This document shows positions 34,143 through 42,800 of a stretch of DNA of 64,000 bases, piece after piece. The first letter of the stretch is position 1; every line of letters begins with the position of its first letter. The notes under the pieces were generated by a model. That model did not search any database, had not been told where the DNA came from, and worked only from the letters and a program-made list of their open reading frames with translations. Source of the stretch: Cystobacter fuscus (GTDB lineage: Bacteria; Myxococcota; Myxococcia; Myxococcales; Myxococcaceae); NCBI RefSeq assembly GCF_002305875.1, contig NZ_CP022098.1:930001-994000 (forward strand), in the 5' to 3' direction. A program made the position numbers and the translations under genes.

Positions 34143-36098
34143 ATGCCTCCCGTGACTCTTCCCGAAGACTACCGACACCATGTGACGGCGGCCCTGGCCG
34201 CGCTCGACGTGCGCAATCTGGTGCTGAGCCTGCACGACCCGAGCCTGCCGGGGGCACCTGGGGAGGACGTGGGCCGGGGCTCGCCCTATGCGGCGGGGGG
34301 GCAGCGCTTCCTCGAGTTCGCGCGGGAGCTGGGCTTCACCGGCATCCAACTGGGCCCGCAGGGGCAGACGACGGAGGACAATCCCTCGCCGTATGACGGG
34401 ACGCTCTTCTCGCGCAACGTGTTGAACGTGGCGCTGGGCGAGCTCGTGCGGGAGGAGCCCTGGGGGGCGCTCTTGCGGCCCGAACGGGTGCGCGCCGTCG
34501 CCGCGTCCCGGCCCGGGGGGGAGTCGCGCGTCGCGCACCGCCACGTCTTCCGCGTGCAGGAGGAGGCGCTGGAGGAGGCGTGGGAGATGTTCCAGTTCAA
34601 GCGGGCCCAGGCGCAGTCTGGAGGAGTCATCGCGCGACTGGCCGAGCGCTTCGAGGACTTCCAGCGGGAGAACGCGCAGTGGTTGGAGCGGGATGCGCTC
34701 TATGACGTGTTGTGCCTGGAGCATGGCCGTCCGTACTGGCGGGAGTGGCCGAGCGAGTGGGATCGGCGGCTGTGGAATCCGCGTCCGAGCGAGGAGGGGG
34801 CGTTCGCCCATCGCCGGCAGGTGCTGCGCGCGAAGCACGCGGCGCGGGTGGAGGGGTATGCCTTCCGGCAGTTCATCGTGCACGAGCAGCATCGGGCGTT
34901 GCGCGAGCGCACGGCGGAGTGGGGCCTGAAGCTGTATGGGGACCTGCAGATTGGCTATTCGCCGCGGGACGCGTGGGCGTGGCAGGGGTTGTTCCTGGGC
35001 TCGTACCTGATGGGGGCGCCGCCCAGCCGCACCAATCCCGAGGGCCAACCGTGGAACTATCCGGTGTTGGATCCCTCGCGCTACCACGAGCCGCCCGGGC
35101 CGCCGCATGTCTACGAGCCGGCGGCGAAGCCCGGTCCGGTGTTGTGGTTCATGGCGGCGCGGGTGAACAAGATGCTGGCCGAGTACGACGGGCTGCGCAT
35201 CGATCATCCGCACGGGCTGGTGTGTCCCTGGGTGTATCGGGCGGGGGCGATGGAGCCGGTGCGCGCGGTGCAGAACGGGGCGCGGCTGTTCGCGTCACCG
35301 GACCTGGCGGATCATCCGGAGCTGGCGCGCTACGCGCTCGTGCCGCCGGAGGGATTGGACCGCTCGGTGCCGCGCTACGCGGACGGGTGGGTGCGCGAGC
35401 TGACGCCAGAGCAGGTGACGCGCTACAGCGCGCTCTTCGACGCCATCATCGCGGCGGTGCACGCGCAGGGGCGTCAGGTGTCGGATCTGCTGTGCGAGGT
35501 GCTGAGCACCATGCCGTATCCGCTGCGGCGGGTGTTGGAGCAGTACGGATTGGGGCGCTTCCGGGTGACGCAGAAGGCGGACCTGACGAATCCGCGGGAC
35601 GTGTACCGGGGAGAGAACGCCGCGCCCGCGGACTGGATCATGTTGGGCAACCACGACACGAAGTCCATCTGGGCGCTGGCGGAGCGGTGGTTCGCGGTGG
35701 GCGAGGCGCGGGCGCAGGCGGACTATCTGGCGTGGCGGCTGCACCCCGAGGAGGAGGGGCGGGAGGCGTTCGCCCGTCGGCTGGTGGAGGAGCGGGGGCT
35801 GCTGGTGCAGGCGAAGTTCGCGGACCTGTTCGTCAGCCGGGCGGAGAACGTGATGGTGTTCTTCGCGGACCTGTTGGGGCTGAAGGAGACGTACAACGCG
35901 CCCGGCACGGTGAGCGACGAGAACTGGAGTCTGCGCATTCCCCAGGAGTACCGGCGCGAGTATGGGGAGAAGCTCGGACGCGACGCGGCGCTGAACCTGC
36001 CCGGGGCACTGGCGCTGGCGCTGCGCGCGGTGAAGCCGGAGCACCAGCCGCTCATCGAGAACCTGGAGCGGCTGGCGGCGCGCTTGCGGCACGGGTAG
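34143..36098 (+). CDS. malQ: 4-alpha-glucanotransferase (GH77)
   Basis: The 651 residues form a GH77 barrel. PSPYDGTLFSRN near the start resembles the family's sugar-binding loop; YSPRDAWAWQGLFLGSYLMG is the acceptor region; LRIDHPHGL holds the nucleophile Asp; LLCEVLSTMP holds the likely acid/base Glu; and LGNHDTKSIW holds the third carboxylate. It transfers alpha-1,4-glucan segments in glycogen or maltodextrin metabolism. It is a divergent member with a long, charged insert (about 105-260). Its operon neighbours MpaB and SMR have no evident link to glucans. treZ (48.4 kb) is also in the window but is not adjacent. Confidence 0.9.
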   Translation: MPPVTLPEDYRHHVTAALAALDVRNLVLSLHDPSLPGAPGEDVGRGSPYAAGGQRFLEFARELGFTGIQLGPQGQTTEDNPSPYDGTLFSRNVLNVALGELVREEPWGALLRPERVRAVAASRPGGESRVAHRHVFRVQEEALEEAWEMFQFKRAQAQSGGVIARLAERFEDFQRENAQWLERDALYDVLCLEHGRPYWREWPSEWDRRLWNPRPSEEGAFAHRRQVLRAKHAARVEGYAFRQFIVHEQHRALRERTAEWGLKLYGDLQIGYSPRDAWAWQGLFLGSYLMGAPPSRTNPEGQPWNYPVLDPSRYHEPPGPPHVYEPAAKPGPVLWFMAARVNKMLAEYDGLRIDHPHGLVCPWVYRAGAMEPVRAVQNGARLFASPDLADHPELARYALVPPEGLDRSVPRYADGWVRELTPEQVTRYSALFDAIIAAVHAQGRQVSDLLCEVLSTMPYPLRRVLEQYGLGRFRVTQKADLTNPRDVYRGENAAPADWIMLGNHDTKSIWALAERWFAVGEARAQADYLAWRLHPEEEGREAFARRLVEERGLLVQAKFADLFVSRAENVMVFFADLLGLKETYNAPGTVSDENWSLRIPQEYRREYGEKLGRDAALNLPGALALALRAVKPEHQPLIENLERLAARLRHG

Positions 36099-36110
36099 GG
36101 CGGGGTGTCC

Positions 36111-36776
36111 TCAGTGGCGCACGTCCACCACGATGCGGGTGGGGGAGCGCAGCTCGAGGACGCGATAGGCCTGGGGCTGCTTCACGCCGAGCACCCAGGT
36201 GACCTCGCCCTCGAAGTCGCACGTCTGCTCCAGCTCCTGGAGCACGGGGAGGGCGGCGGTGCGCTCGCGGCTGGCGATGGTGACCTGGCCGTTCTCGTCG
36301 TGGGCCTGGGCGGGCTGGAGGCTCACCTGCAGGCGGCCCTGTCCGGCGACTTCCGTGGGGTCTCCGGAGCCGCACCGGATGGCGGGCCCGTCGAGGTACT
36401 CGACGCGGTAGCCGGGCAGTGTCTCTCCGTCGAACTGGAAGACGACGCGGTCGAAGCCCTCGTTGCGCGCGGCGCGCACCTCGCGCAGCGTCGCGGCCTT
36501 CTGGCCAGAGCGCGGGACGTTCGTTTTCGCCTGGATCCACTCGGGCTCCTTCGCCTCCGGGGGAGGTGTGGCGGGAGGCGGGGTGGACGGAGGCGGGGCG
36601 GTGGCGGACCCGGTGGCCGGGGCGGGAGCCTCCGGCGGGGGAGGGGTGGGGGAGGGGGGAGTCTGGGCCTTCGTGGGAGGCGTCGCGGGCGCGGGAGGCG
36701 CCGCTTCCTTGCAGCCCACGAGTGCGAGACAGGCCGCGAGTCCCACGGCCGACAGCGAGCATCCCCTGCGCTTCAT
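36111..36776 (-). CDS. AMIN-like domain lipoprotein
   Basis: The 221-residue protein has a lipoprotein signal ending LACLALVGC (Cys at about residue 22), a Pro/Ala/Thr-rich linker to about residue 75, and a C-terminal beta-rich domain (FDRVVFQFDGETLPGYRVEY; PTRIVVDVRH at the end) of the AMIN-like type, which in other proteins binds peptidoglycan. It has one extra cysteine pair (IRCGSG and QTCDFEG) that could form a disulfide. It is a putative cell-wall-associated lipoprotein and is convergent with malQ, 12 bases apart. Confidence 0.82.
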   Translation of the reverse strand: MKRRGCSLSAVGLAACLALVGCKEAAPPAPATPPTKAQTPPSPTPPPPEAPAPATGSATAPPPSTPPPATPPPEAKEPEWIQAKTNVPRSGQKAATLREVRAARNEGFDRVVFQFDGETLPGYRVEYLDGPAIRCGSGDPTEVAGQGRLQVSLQPAQAHDENGQVTIASRERTAALPVLQELEQTCDFEGEVTWVLGVKQPQAYRVLELRSPTRIVVDVRH

Positions 36777-36891
36777 GCACGTTCTCCTGGTGGCCCCTGG
36801 GGCCGGGTGGAGGCCCGGTGTGTCACGGTGGGCGCCCGGGAGCCAGAAGGAAGGCGGAACGGGTCTGGCGCCCGTTCCGCCGGAGGGGGAC

Positions 36892-37362
36892 TCAGTCCTG
36901 CTGGCGGGGAACGAGCTGGCCGCGGATCTCGCCCCCCGGATTGTTCACGGTGTGGACGTTCACGTAGAACTGCCCGTTCTTGAAGGCCTCCTGCTCCTCG
37001 GAGCTGAGCTTCCGGGTGCCCGAGAAGCTGCCGATGCGCAGGTCGGTGCCGGTGGTGACCTGGAGGCCGAAGACGATCCCTCCCGCCACGCTGGGCGCGC
37101 CCTGGTGGATGTGGACCGAGCTGCCAGACACCTCATGCAGGTCGCTCAACAGGCCGCTGAAGGTGCCCTGGACCTTGAGCTCACTGCCATCGAGCTCGGC
37201 GGTGGCGACGCCCGTGGCGTTGGTGTTCACCGGAGGCGCCTCGTTGGCGCCCGACAACTGGGTGGTGGCGACGTAGGGGGCCCCTCCGCAGCCGAGCATC
37301 CCGACCAGTCCCACGCCCACCAGCATCCGCACCGCCTGACGCATCGTATAACGCATGTTCAT
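36892..37362 (-). CDS. CHRD-domain lipoprotein
   Basis: The 156 residues begin at ATG 37362 (GAGGAG at good spacing). A lipoprotein signal ends GMLGCGG (Cys at about residue 25), then a CHRD domain: LSGANEAPPVNTNATGVA, SSVHIHQGAP and YVNVHTVNNPGGEIRGQL are its hallmark strands. The function of bacterial CHRD proteins is not established; they are exported beta-sandwiches. It is divergent from the aminotransferase, with a 220-bp spacer holding no other feature I can support. Confidence 0.9.
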   Translation of the reverse strand: MNMRYTMRQAVRMLVGVGLVGMLGCGGAPYVATTQLSGANEAPPVNTNATGVATAELDGSELKVQGTFSGLLSDLHEVSGSSVHIHQGAPSVAGGIVFGLQVTTGTDLRIGSFSGTRKLSSEEQEAFKNGQFYVNVHTVNNPGGEIRGQLVPRQQD

Positions 37363-37585
37363 TGCATCTCCTCTGTCTTCCACCTGAGTCCGGGCGGGTG
37401 CCCGGGATGGGCCGGGGACCCTGACCCTGAGTGTCGGTCCGTGTCTAGAGGACTTGCGGGCCTGCATCGATTCGGTGTGCGGGCAAGTGCCCGGTAGCGC
37501 ACGGACCGCTTGGGCGGAGGCCACGTGACGCGTATACCGTCGCCGCGACTCGTCGCGCTTTGCGCTTCCCTGGAGTGTGAATCCC

Positions 37586-38875
37586 ATGGCTCTTGATCTC
37601 AATCCCCTGTTTGGCCCCCGGCGGGACGACACCGTCGGCACGATGGCGCGAGGACTCCAGGGCAGTGAAATCCTCCGCATCGCGGCGGAGATCCGCGAAC
37701 TGGTGGCTCAGGGGCGGCAGGTGTGCAACCTCACCGTGGGCGACTTCAGCCCCCGCGAGTTTCCCATTCCCGCCACCCTGGGCGAGGGCATCGCCCAGGC
37801 GCTCGCGGCGGGCGAGACGAACTATCCGCCCTCGGACGGCATGCTGGCGCTGCGTCAGTCCGTGCAGCGCTTCTACGAGCGGGCGCTGGGCCTGAAGTAC
37901 CCGCTGGAGAGCGTGCTCATCACCGCGGGCGCGCGGCCCATCATCTATGGCGTCTACCGCTCGGTGCTGGACGCGGGCGACACGGTCGTCTACCCGGTGC
38001 CCTCGTGGAACAACAACCACTACGCGTACATGCTGGGGGCGCGGTCCGTGGAGGTGAAGACGGACGCCGAGCACGGCTTCATGCCCACGGTGGAGCAACT
38101 GGCGCCGCACCTGCCGCAGGCCCGGCTGTTGTGCCTGTGCAGCCCGCTCAACCCCACGGGGACGATGATCTCCCCCGAGGCCATGAAGGCCATTGGTCAG
38201 CGCGTGGTGGAGGAGAACCGCCAGCGCGAGGCGCGGGGCGCCCGGCCCCTCCTGGTGATGTACGACCACATCTACTGGACGCTCACCTTCGGCCAGTCGC
38301 GGCACGTGACGCCGGTGGAGCTGGTGCCGGAGCTGGCTCCCTACACGGTGTTCGTGGACGGCATCTCCAAGGCGTTCGCCTCCACGGGCGTGCGCGTGGG
38401 CTGGGCGGTGGGCGCCCCGTCCATCATCTCGCGGATGAAGGACGTGCTGGGCCACGTGGGCGCCTGGGCCCCCAAGGCCGAGCAGGTGGCGGTGGCGCGC
38501 TTCCTGGATGACGCCCCAGCCGTGTCTGCCTACCTGGAGACGATGCGGCGGCGGGTGGACGAGCGGCTGACGGCGCTGCACCAGGGCTTCTCCGCGATGC
38601 GCGCGGCGGGACTGCCCGTGCTCTCCATTCCTCCCCAGGGCGCCATCTACCTGTCGGTCCGCTTCGAGCTGCTCGGCAAGGCGGGGCTGCGCACCAACAC
38701 CGACATCCGCAAGCTCCTGCTGGAGAAGGCGGGCTTCGCGCTGGTGCCCTTCCAGGCCTTCGGCCTCATGGAGGACACCGGGTGGTTCCGCCTGTCGGTC
38801 GGGGCCGTGTCGGTGGAGGAGATCCGGGCGGCGCTGCCCCGCGTGGAGGCGGTGCTGCGCGAGGTGGTGAAGTAG
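37586..38875 (+). CDS. class I/II pyridoxal-phosphate aminotransferase
   Basis: The 429 residues show the fold type I aminotransferase signs: LTVGDFSPREFPIP, TNYPPSDGMLALR (substrate-binding N-terminal segment), ITAGARPIIYGVYR, YPVPSWNNNHYAYMLGA with the PLP-stacking Trp/Tyr, CLCSPLNPTGTM with the conserved Asn, DHIYWTL with the pyridine-binding Asp, and DGISKAFASTGVRVGW with the Schiff-base lysine. The closest type is aspartate/aromatic or glutamate-family transaminases; the amino acid is not determinable. GGAG eleven bases upstream suits ATG 37586; GTG 37577 would add three residues. Confidence 0.92.
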   Translation: MALDLNPLFGPRRDDTVGTMARGLQGSEILRIAAEIRELVAQGRQVCNLTVGDFSPREFPIPATLGEGIAQALAAGETNYPPSDGMLALRQSVQRFYERALGLKYPLESVLITAGARPIIYGVYRSVLDAGDTVVYPVPSWNNNHYAYMLGARSVEVKTDAEHGFMPTVEQLAPHLPQARLLCLCSPLNPTGTMISPEAMKAIGQRVVEENRQREARGARPLLVMYDHIYWTLTFGQSRHVTPVELVPELAPYTVFVDGISKAFASTGVRVGWAVGAPSIISRMKDVLGHVGAWAPKAEQVAVARFLDDAPAVSAYLETMRRRVDERLTALHQGFSAMRAAGLPVLSIPPQGAIYLSVRFELLGKAGLRTNTDIRKLLLEKAGFALVPFQAFGLMEDTGWFRLSVGAVSVEEIRAALPRVEAVLREVVK

Positions 38876-38893
38876 GCCCCACGCGGAGCCCGG

Positions 38894-38936
38894 AAAAAAA
38901 TGGGGGGTGCCTCGTTTGAAAGCGAGACACCCCCCA
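38894..38936 (-). terminator. strong intrinsic terminator, minus strand
   Basis: TGGGGGGTG and CTCG (38901-38914) pair with CGAG and CACCCCCCA (38923-38936) in a near-perfect 13-bp stem around an 8-nt loop, with one C/A mismatch. Seven A at 38894-38900 become a seven-U tail on the minus strand, so this ends minus-strand transcription, most likely from the unknown gene at 39074-39505. It also blocks read-through in the other direction from the aminotransferase less well. Confidence 0.75.
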
Positions 38937-39073
38937 CCATATTTGACCCCGACTACTCCATCCTCCCCCTTGCGGCGGACGGGCATCGTTGGGTCATCCG
39001 CCAGAACTCCCCGCCCCCGCGGGTCCTCCTGACGGCATCCTGGTACGGCATATGTCGTGGGTGGTGGGGGGCT

Positions 39074-39505
39074 CTACCAGCTGTAGATACCGCCCTCGTC
39101 CACCTCGTGAATCCCGGCACCGTGCTCCAACGAGGACGGGCCGTGGTCTCGCTCTCTGACGAGCACGATGGGAGCCAGCGCCAGCCGCGGTGCGCGAGAC
39201 CGGAGCCGCGCCAGAGAGGTCACCCCCGTGACCACGCCGCGCAGTCCGGCCGTCACCTCGGCCTCTGTCAGTGCCGCCAACTGGCTTCGCTTCGCCCCCG
39301 CGAAGGACGCCAGCCCCGACACCTCCAGCCGATGGCTCCCATCGGGCTCGTGTTTCCCGGCCGTCCAGGACAGCCGGGTCAGAGTCTTCGCCACCGACGC
39401 GGAATGCTCACCCCCCCGGTACAGCACGCCTCCCGCCCTACCCTCGACCACCCCATGGCTTGCGTGACGCGAAGCCCCCATCCCCAGTTCCACTTGCAGC
39501 TGCAT
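39074..39505 (-). CDS. small protein of unknown function
   Basis: An open frame of 143 codons begins MQLQVELGMGASRHASHG and is not a recognised family. It has alternating hydrophobic strands (SHRLEVSGLASFAGAKRSQL, then VTAGLRGVVTGVTSLARLRS), and no signal peptide. The only support is its codon pattern and the minus-strand terminator 137 bp downstream, which needs a minus-strand transcript. A plus-strand frame overlaps it and looks less coding. It may be a lineage-specific protein. Confidence 0.5.
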   Translation of the reverse strand: MQLQVELGMGASRHASHGVVEGRAGGVLYRGGEHSASVAKTLTRLSWTAGKHEPDGSHRLEVSGLASFAGAKRSQLAALTEAEVTAGLRGVVTGVTSLARLRSRAPRLALAPIVLVRERDHGPSSLEHGAGIHEVDEGGIYSW

Positions 39506-39814
39506 GGTGTCCCGACCCCGTGGCTTGCTCGTGAGCGCGTTGGTGACAGGGGCGGATATTGGCCAAAACGCGCCGGCGAGTTTTCCACGCGGACGACAAC
39601 TGCTTGCGCGAAGGCGCCAACCCGGGAGCCAGGCGCCATCCTGGAGGGGTGAAGCCCCGGTTTTTCACTCTCAGCGCACCTCGGGTGGCCCGCTCGCCTG
39701 CCCTCCAGCGGAAAGACCCCTGGGCTGAACGCACTTGCAGGTGAAAGGAGGCGGCGCGGGGTATGGTCAGGGGACCGGGACGCCGGTGGAAGACGCGAAT
39801 GAGGTGGGATGAGC
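39506..39814. other. intergenic region before the Top3-RecQ gene
   Basis: This 309-bp spacer lies between the divergent unknown gene and the topoisomerase-helicase gene. I see no convincing ORF, hairpin or sigma-factor match. A GAGGTGGG at 39801-39808 is the ribosome site of the fusion gene. Confidence 0.6.
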
Positions 39815-42800
39815 ATGGGTGATGGAGCGCGGGGTGTGCTGGCCGTGGTGGCGGAGAAGCCCTCCATGGCGCGCGACATCGCCCGGGCGTTGGGCGCGCG
39901 CGAGCAGGGGGAGGGGTGCTTTCGCGGCAACGGCTACGTGGTGACGTGGGCCATCGGCCACCTGGTGGGACTGGCGCAGCCGCACGAGATGCGGCCCGAG
40001 TGGAAGCGCTGGCAGCGCGAGCTGCTGCCCATGCTGCCGGGCGACTGGCCGCTGGTGGTGGAGGAGAAGACGGCGAGCCAGTTCCAGGTGGTGCGCCGGG
40101 TGATGAACGCCCCCGAGGTGGACTCCGTGGTGTGCGCGACGGACGCCGGGCGCGAGGGCGAGCTCATCTTCCGCTACATCTACGAGGCCGCCGGGTGCCG
40201 CAAGCCGGTGCGGCGCCTGTGGGTGTCCTCGCTGACGGAGAGCGCCATCCGCGAGGGCTTCCGCACGCTCAAGCCGGGGCGGGACTACGAGCCCCTGGCG
40301 GACGCGGCCCGGGGCCGCAGCCGGGCGGACTGGCTCGTGGGGATGAACCTGTCGCGCCTGTACACGCTCGCCTGCGGGGACACGTTCTCGGTGGGGCGGG
40401 TGCAGACGCCCACGCTGGCCATGGTGGTGGAGCGCGAGCTGGCCATCCGCGACTTCGTCCCCCAGGAGTACCTGGAGGTGCTCGCCACCTTCGACCCGGC
40501 GGGCCCCGAGGCGCCGGGCCGCTACCAGGGCACCTGGTTCCGTCCCGCGCTCCCCGGCAAGGAGAAGGAGTGGGACGCGCGCGAGGCCCGGCGTCTGCCC
40601 GCGGACGGCGAGGAGGCGCGCGTGGTGGTGGAGCGCGTGAAGGCGGGTCGCGCCGTCGTGGAGTCCATCACCTCCGAGACGAAGCGCATGGCGCCGCCGC
40701 TGCTCTACGATCTCACCGAGCTGCAGCGCCACGCCAACCGCCTGTATGGCTACAGCGCCCAGCGCACCCTGGAGCTGGCACAGGCGCTCTACGAGAAGCA
40801 CAAGCTGCTGAGCTACCCCCGCACCTCCAGCCGGCACCTGTCCCAGGAGATCGCCCGCACCCTGCCGCAGGTGGTGGACGCCATCCGCGCCCCCTGGGAG
40901 GCCCAGCTCGCGCCGGGCACCGGCACGCGCGCGCTCGGCCGCCGCTTCGTGGACGACGCGAAGGTGACGGACCACCACGCCCTCATCCCCACGACGACCC
41001 CGCCCGGAGACGCTCGGCTGTCCGTGGAGGAGCGCAACATCTACGAGCTCGTCTGCCGGCGGCTGCTCGCGGCGTGGCACGAGGACTTCGTCTGGTCCGT
41101 GACGACCGTCATCACCGCCGTCACCTCGCCGGGCGTGGACCCCGCGCTGCCCACGGTGGATCGCTTCCACAGCGCGGGCACCCTCGTGGAGCGTCAGGGC
41201 TGGAAGGTGCTGGACGTGGGCGGCGGACAGCGCGCGCCCAAGCCCCGCGAGGCGGCCAAGGCGAAGAAGGACGGCGAGGCCGAGGCGGAGGAGCCGGAGG
41301 ACGATCAGGACCTTCCGCCTGGGCTCGTGAAGGGGCTCGCGCGCACGGTGCGCGAGGTGAAGCCGGTATCGAAGCGGACGCGGCCTCCCCCCCGGCTCTC
41401 GGACGCGAGCCTGCTCACGGCGATGGAGACGGCGGGGCGCGCGCTCGACGACAAGGAGCTGGCGGACGCGATGCGCGAGTCGGGTCTGGGCACCCCCGCC
41501 ACGCGCGCCGCCATCATCGAGACGCTGCTGGATCGGGGCTACCTCGTGCGGCGCGGCAAGTCGTTCGAGGCGACCGAGAAGGGCATCGGCCTCATCCGCG
41601 TGGTGCACCCGGACGTGAAGAGCCCGGCGATGACGGGCCAGTGGGAAGCGTGGTTGCGGCGCATCGAGGGCGGCAGCGGAGACCTCGACTCCTTCCTGCA
41701 CGGCATCGAGGCCTATGTCATCGAGGTGGTGGGCAAGGTGCCGCCCTCCATTTCCCTGCCGCCCGGGGCCCTCGCTGCTCCGTCCCGCCCCGCCCCGGCC
41801 GTGGCCTCCGAATCCGCTTCCCGCGCCGCCGCCCCCGTGAAGAAGGGCAAACGCGCGAGCTCCCCGGGCGAGTCCCCCGCGTCCTCCCCGCTCCGGCAAC
41901 CCGCGCTCGCCCTGTCAGGGACCGTCCGGCCCGAGCGCACGGTGCGTCCGCGCACGCCTCCCTCCGAGCTGCGGGGTCTGCTCAAGAGCGTGTTCGGCTT
42001 CCCGGACTTCCGCCCGTACCAGGAGGCGGTGTGCCGCACGGCCACCGAGGGCAAGGATCTGCTGCTGGTGATGCCCACCGGCGCGGGCAAGTCGCTGTGC
42101 TACCAGTTGCCGGGCCTCGCGCGCGCCGGCACGACGCTGGTCATCAGCCCCCTCATCGCGCTCATGGAGGACCAGGTGGCGCGCTTGCAGTCCCTGGGGC
42201 TCGCGGCGGATCGCATCCACTCCGGACGCGATCGCGCCTCGTCGCGCCAGGTGTGCGCGGACTACCTCGAGGGCCGGCTGGACTTCCTCTTCATCGCCCC
42301 CGAGCGGCTCGGTGTGCCGGGCTTCGTGGAGCTGCTCGCCCGGCGCACCCCCGCGCTCGTGGCCGTCGACGAGGCGCACTGCATCTCCCAGTGGGGACAT
42401 GACTTCCGTCCCGACTACCGGCTGCTGGGCGCCCGGCTGCCCATGCTGCGCCCCGCTCCCGTCATCGCCCTCACCGCCACGGCCACCCCCGACGTCCAGC
42501 GCGACATCCTCCAGCAACTGGGCCTCGAGGGCGCCGGCAGCGCGCCCGCCCGCACCTTCATCCACGGCTTCCGGCGCACCAACATCTCCATCGAGGTGCG
42601 CGAACTCAACCCGAGCCAGCGCCCCGACGCCATCCGCGAGCTGCTCGCCGAGCCCTCCCACCGTCCCGCCATCGTCTACGCCGCCACGCGCAAGCACGCC
42701 GAGCAGTACACGGAGCGGCTCGGCGCGGACTTCCACACGGGCACCTACCACGCGGGCATGAGCGCCCCGGAGCGCGACGCCGTGCAGACGGCCTTCCTCG

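Noticed and set aside
38900..39652. Plus-strand open frame overlapping the unknown minus-strand gene
   Set aside because: It begins inside the terminator hairpin, has no domain signs, and the terminator orientation favours the minus-strand gene.
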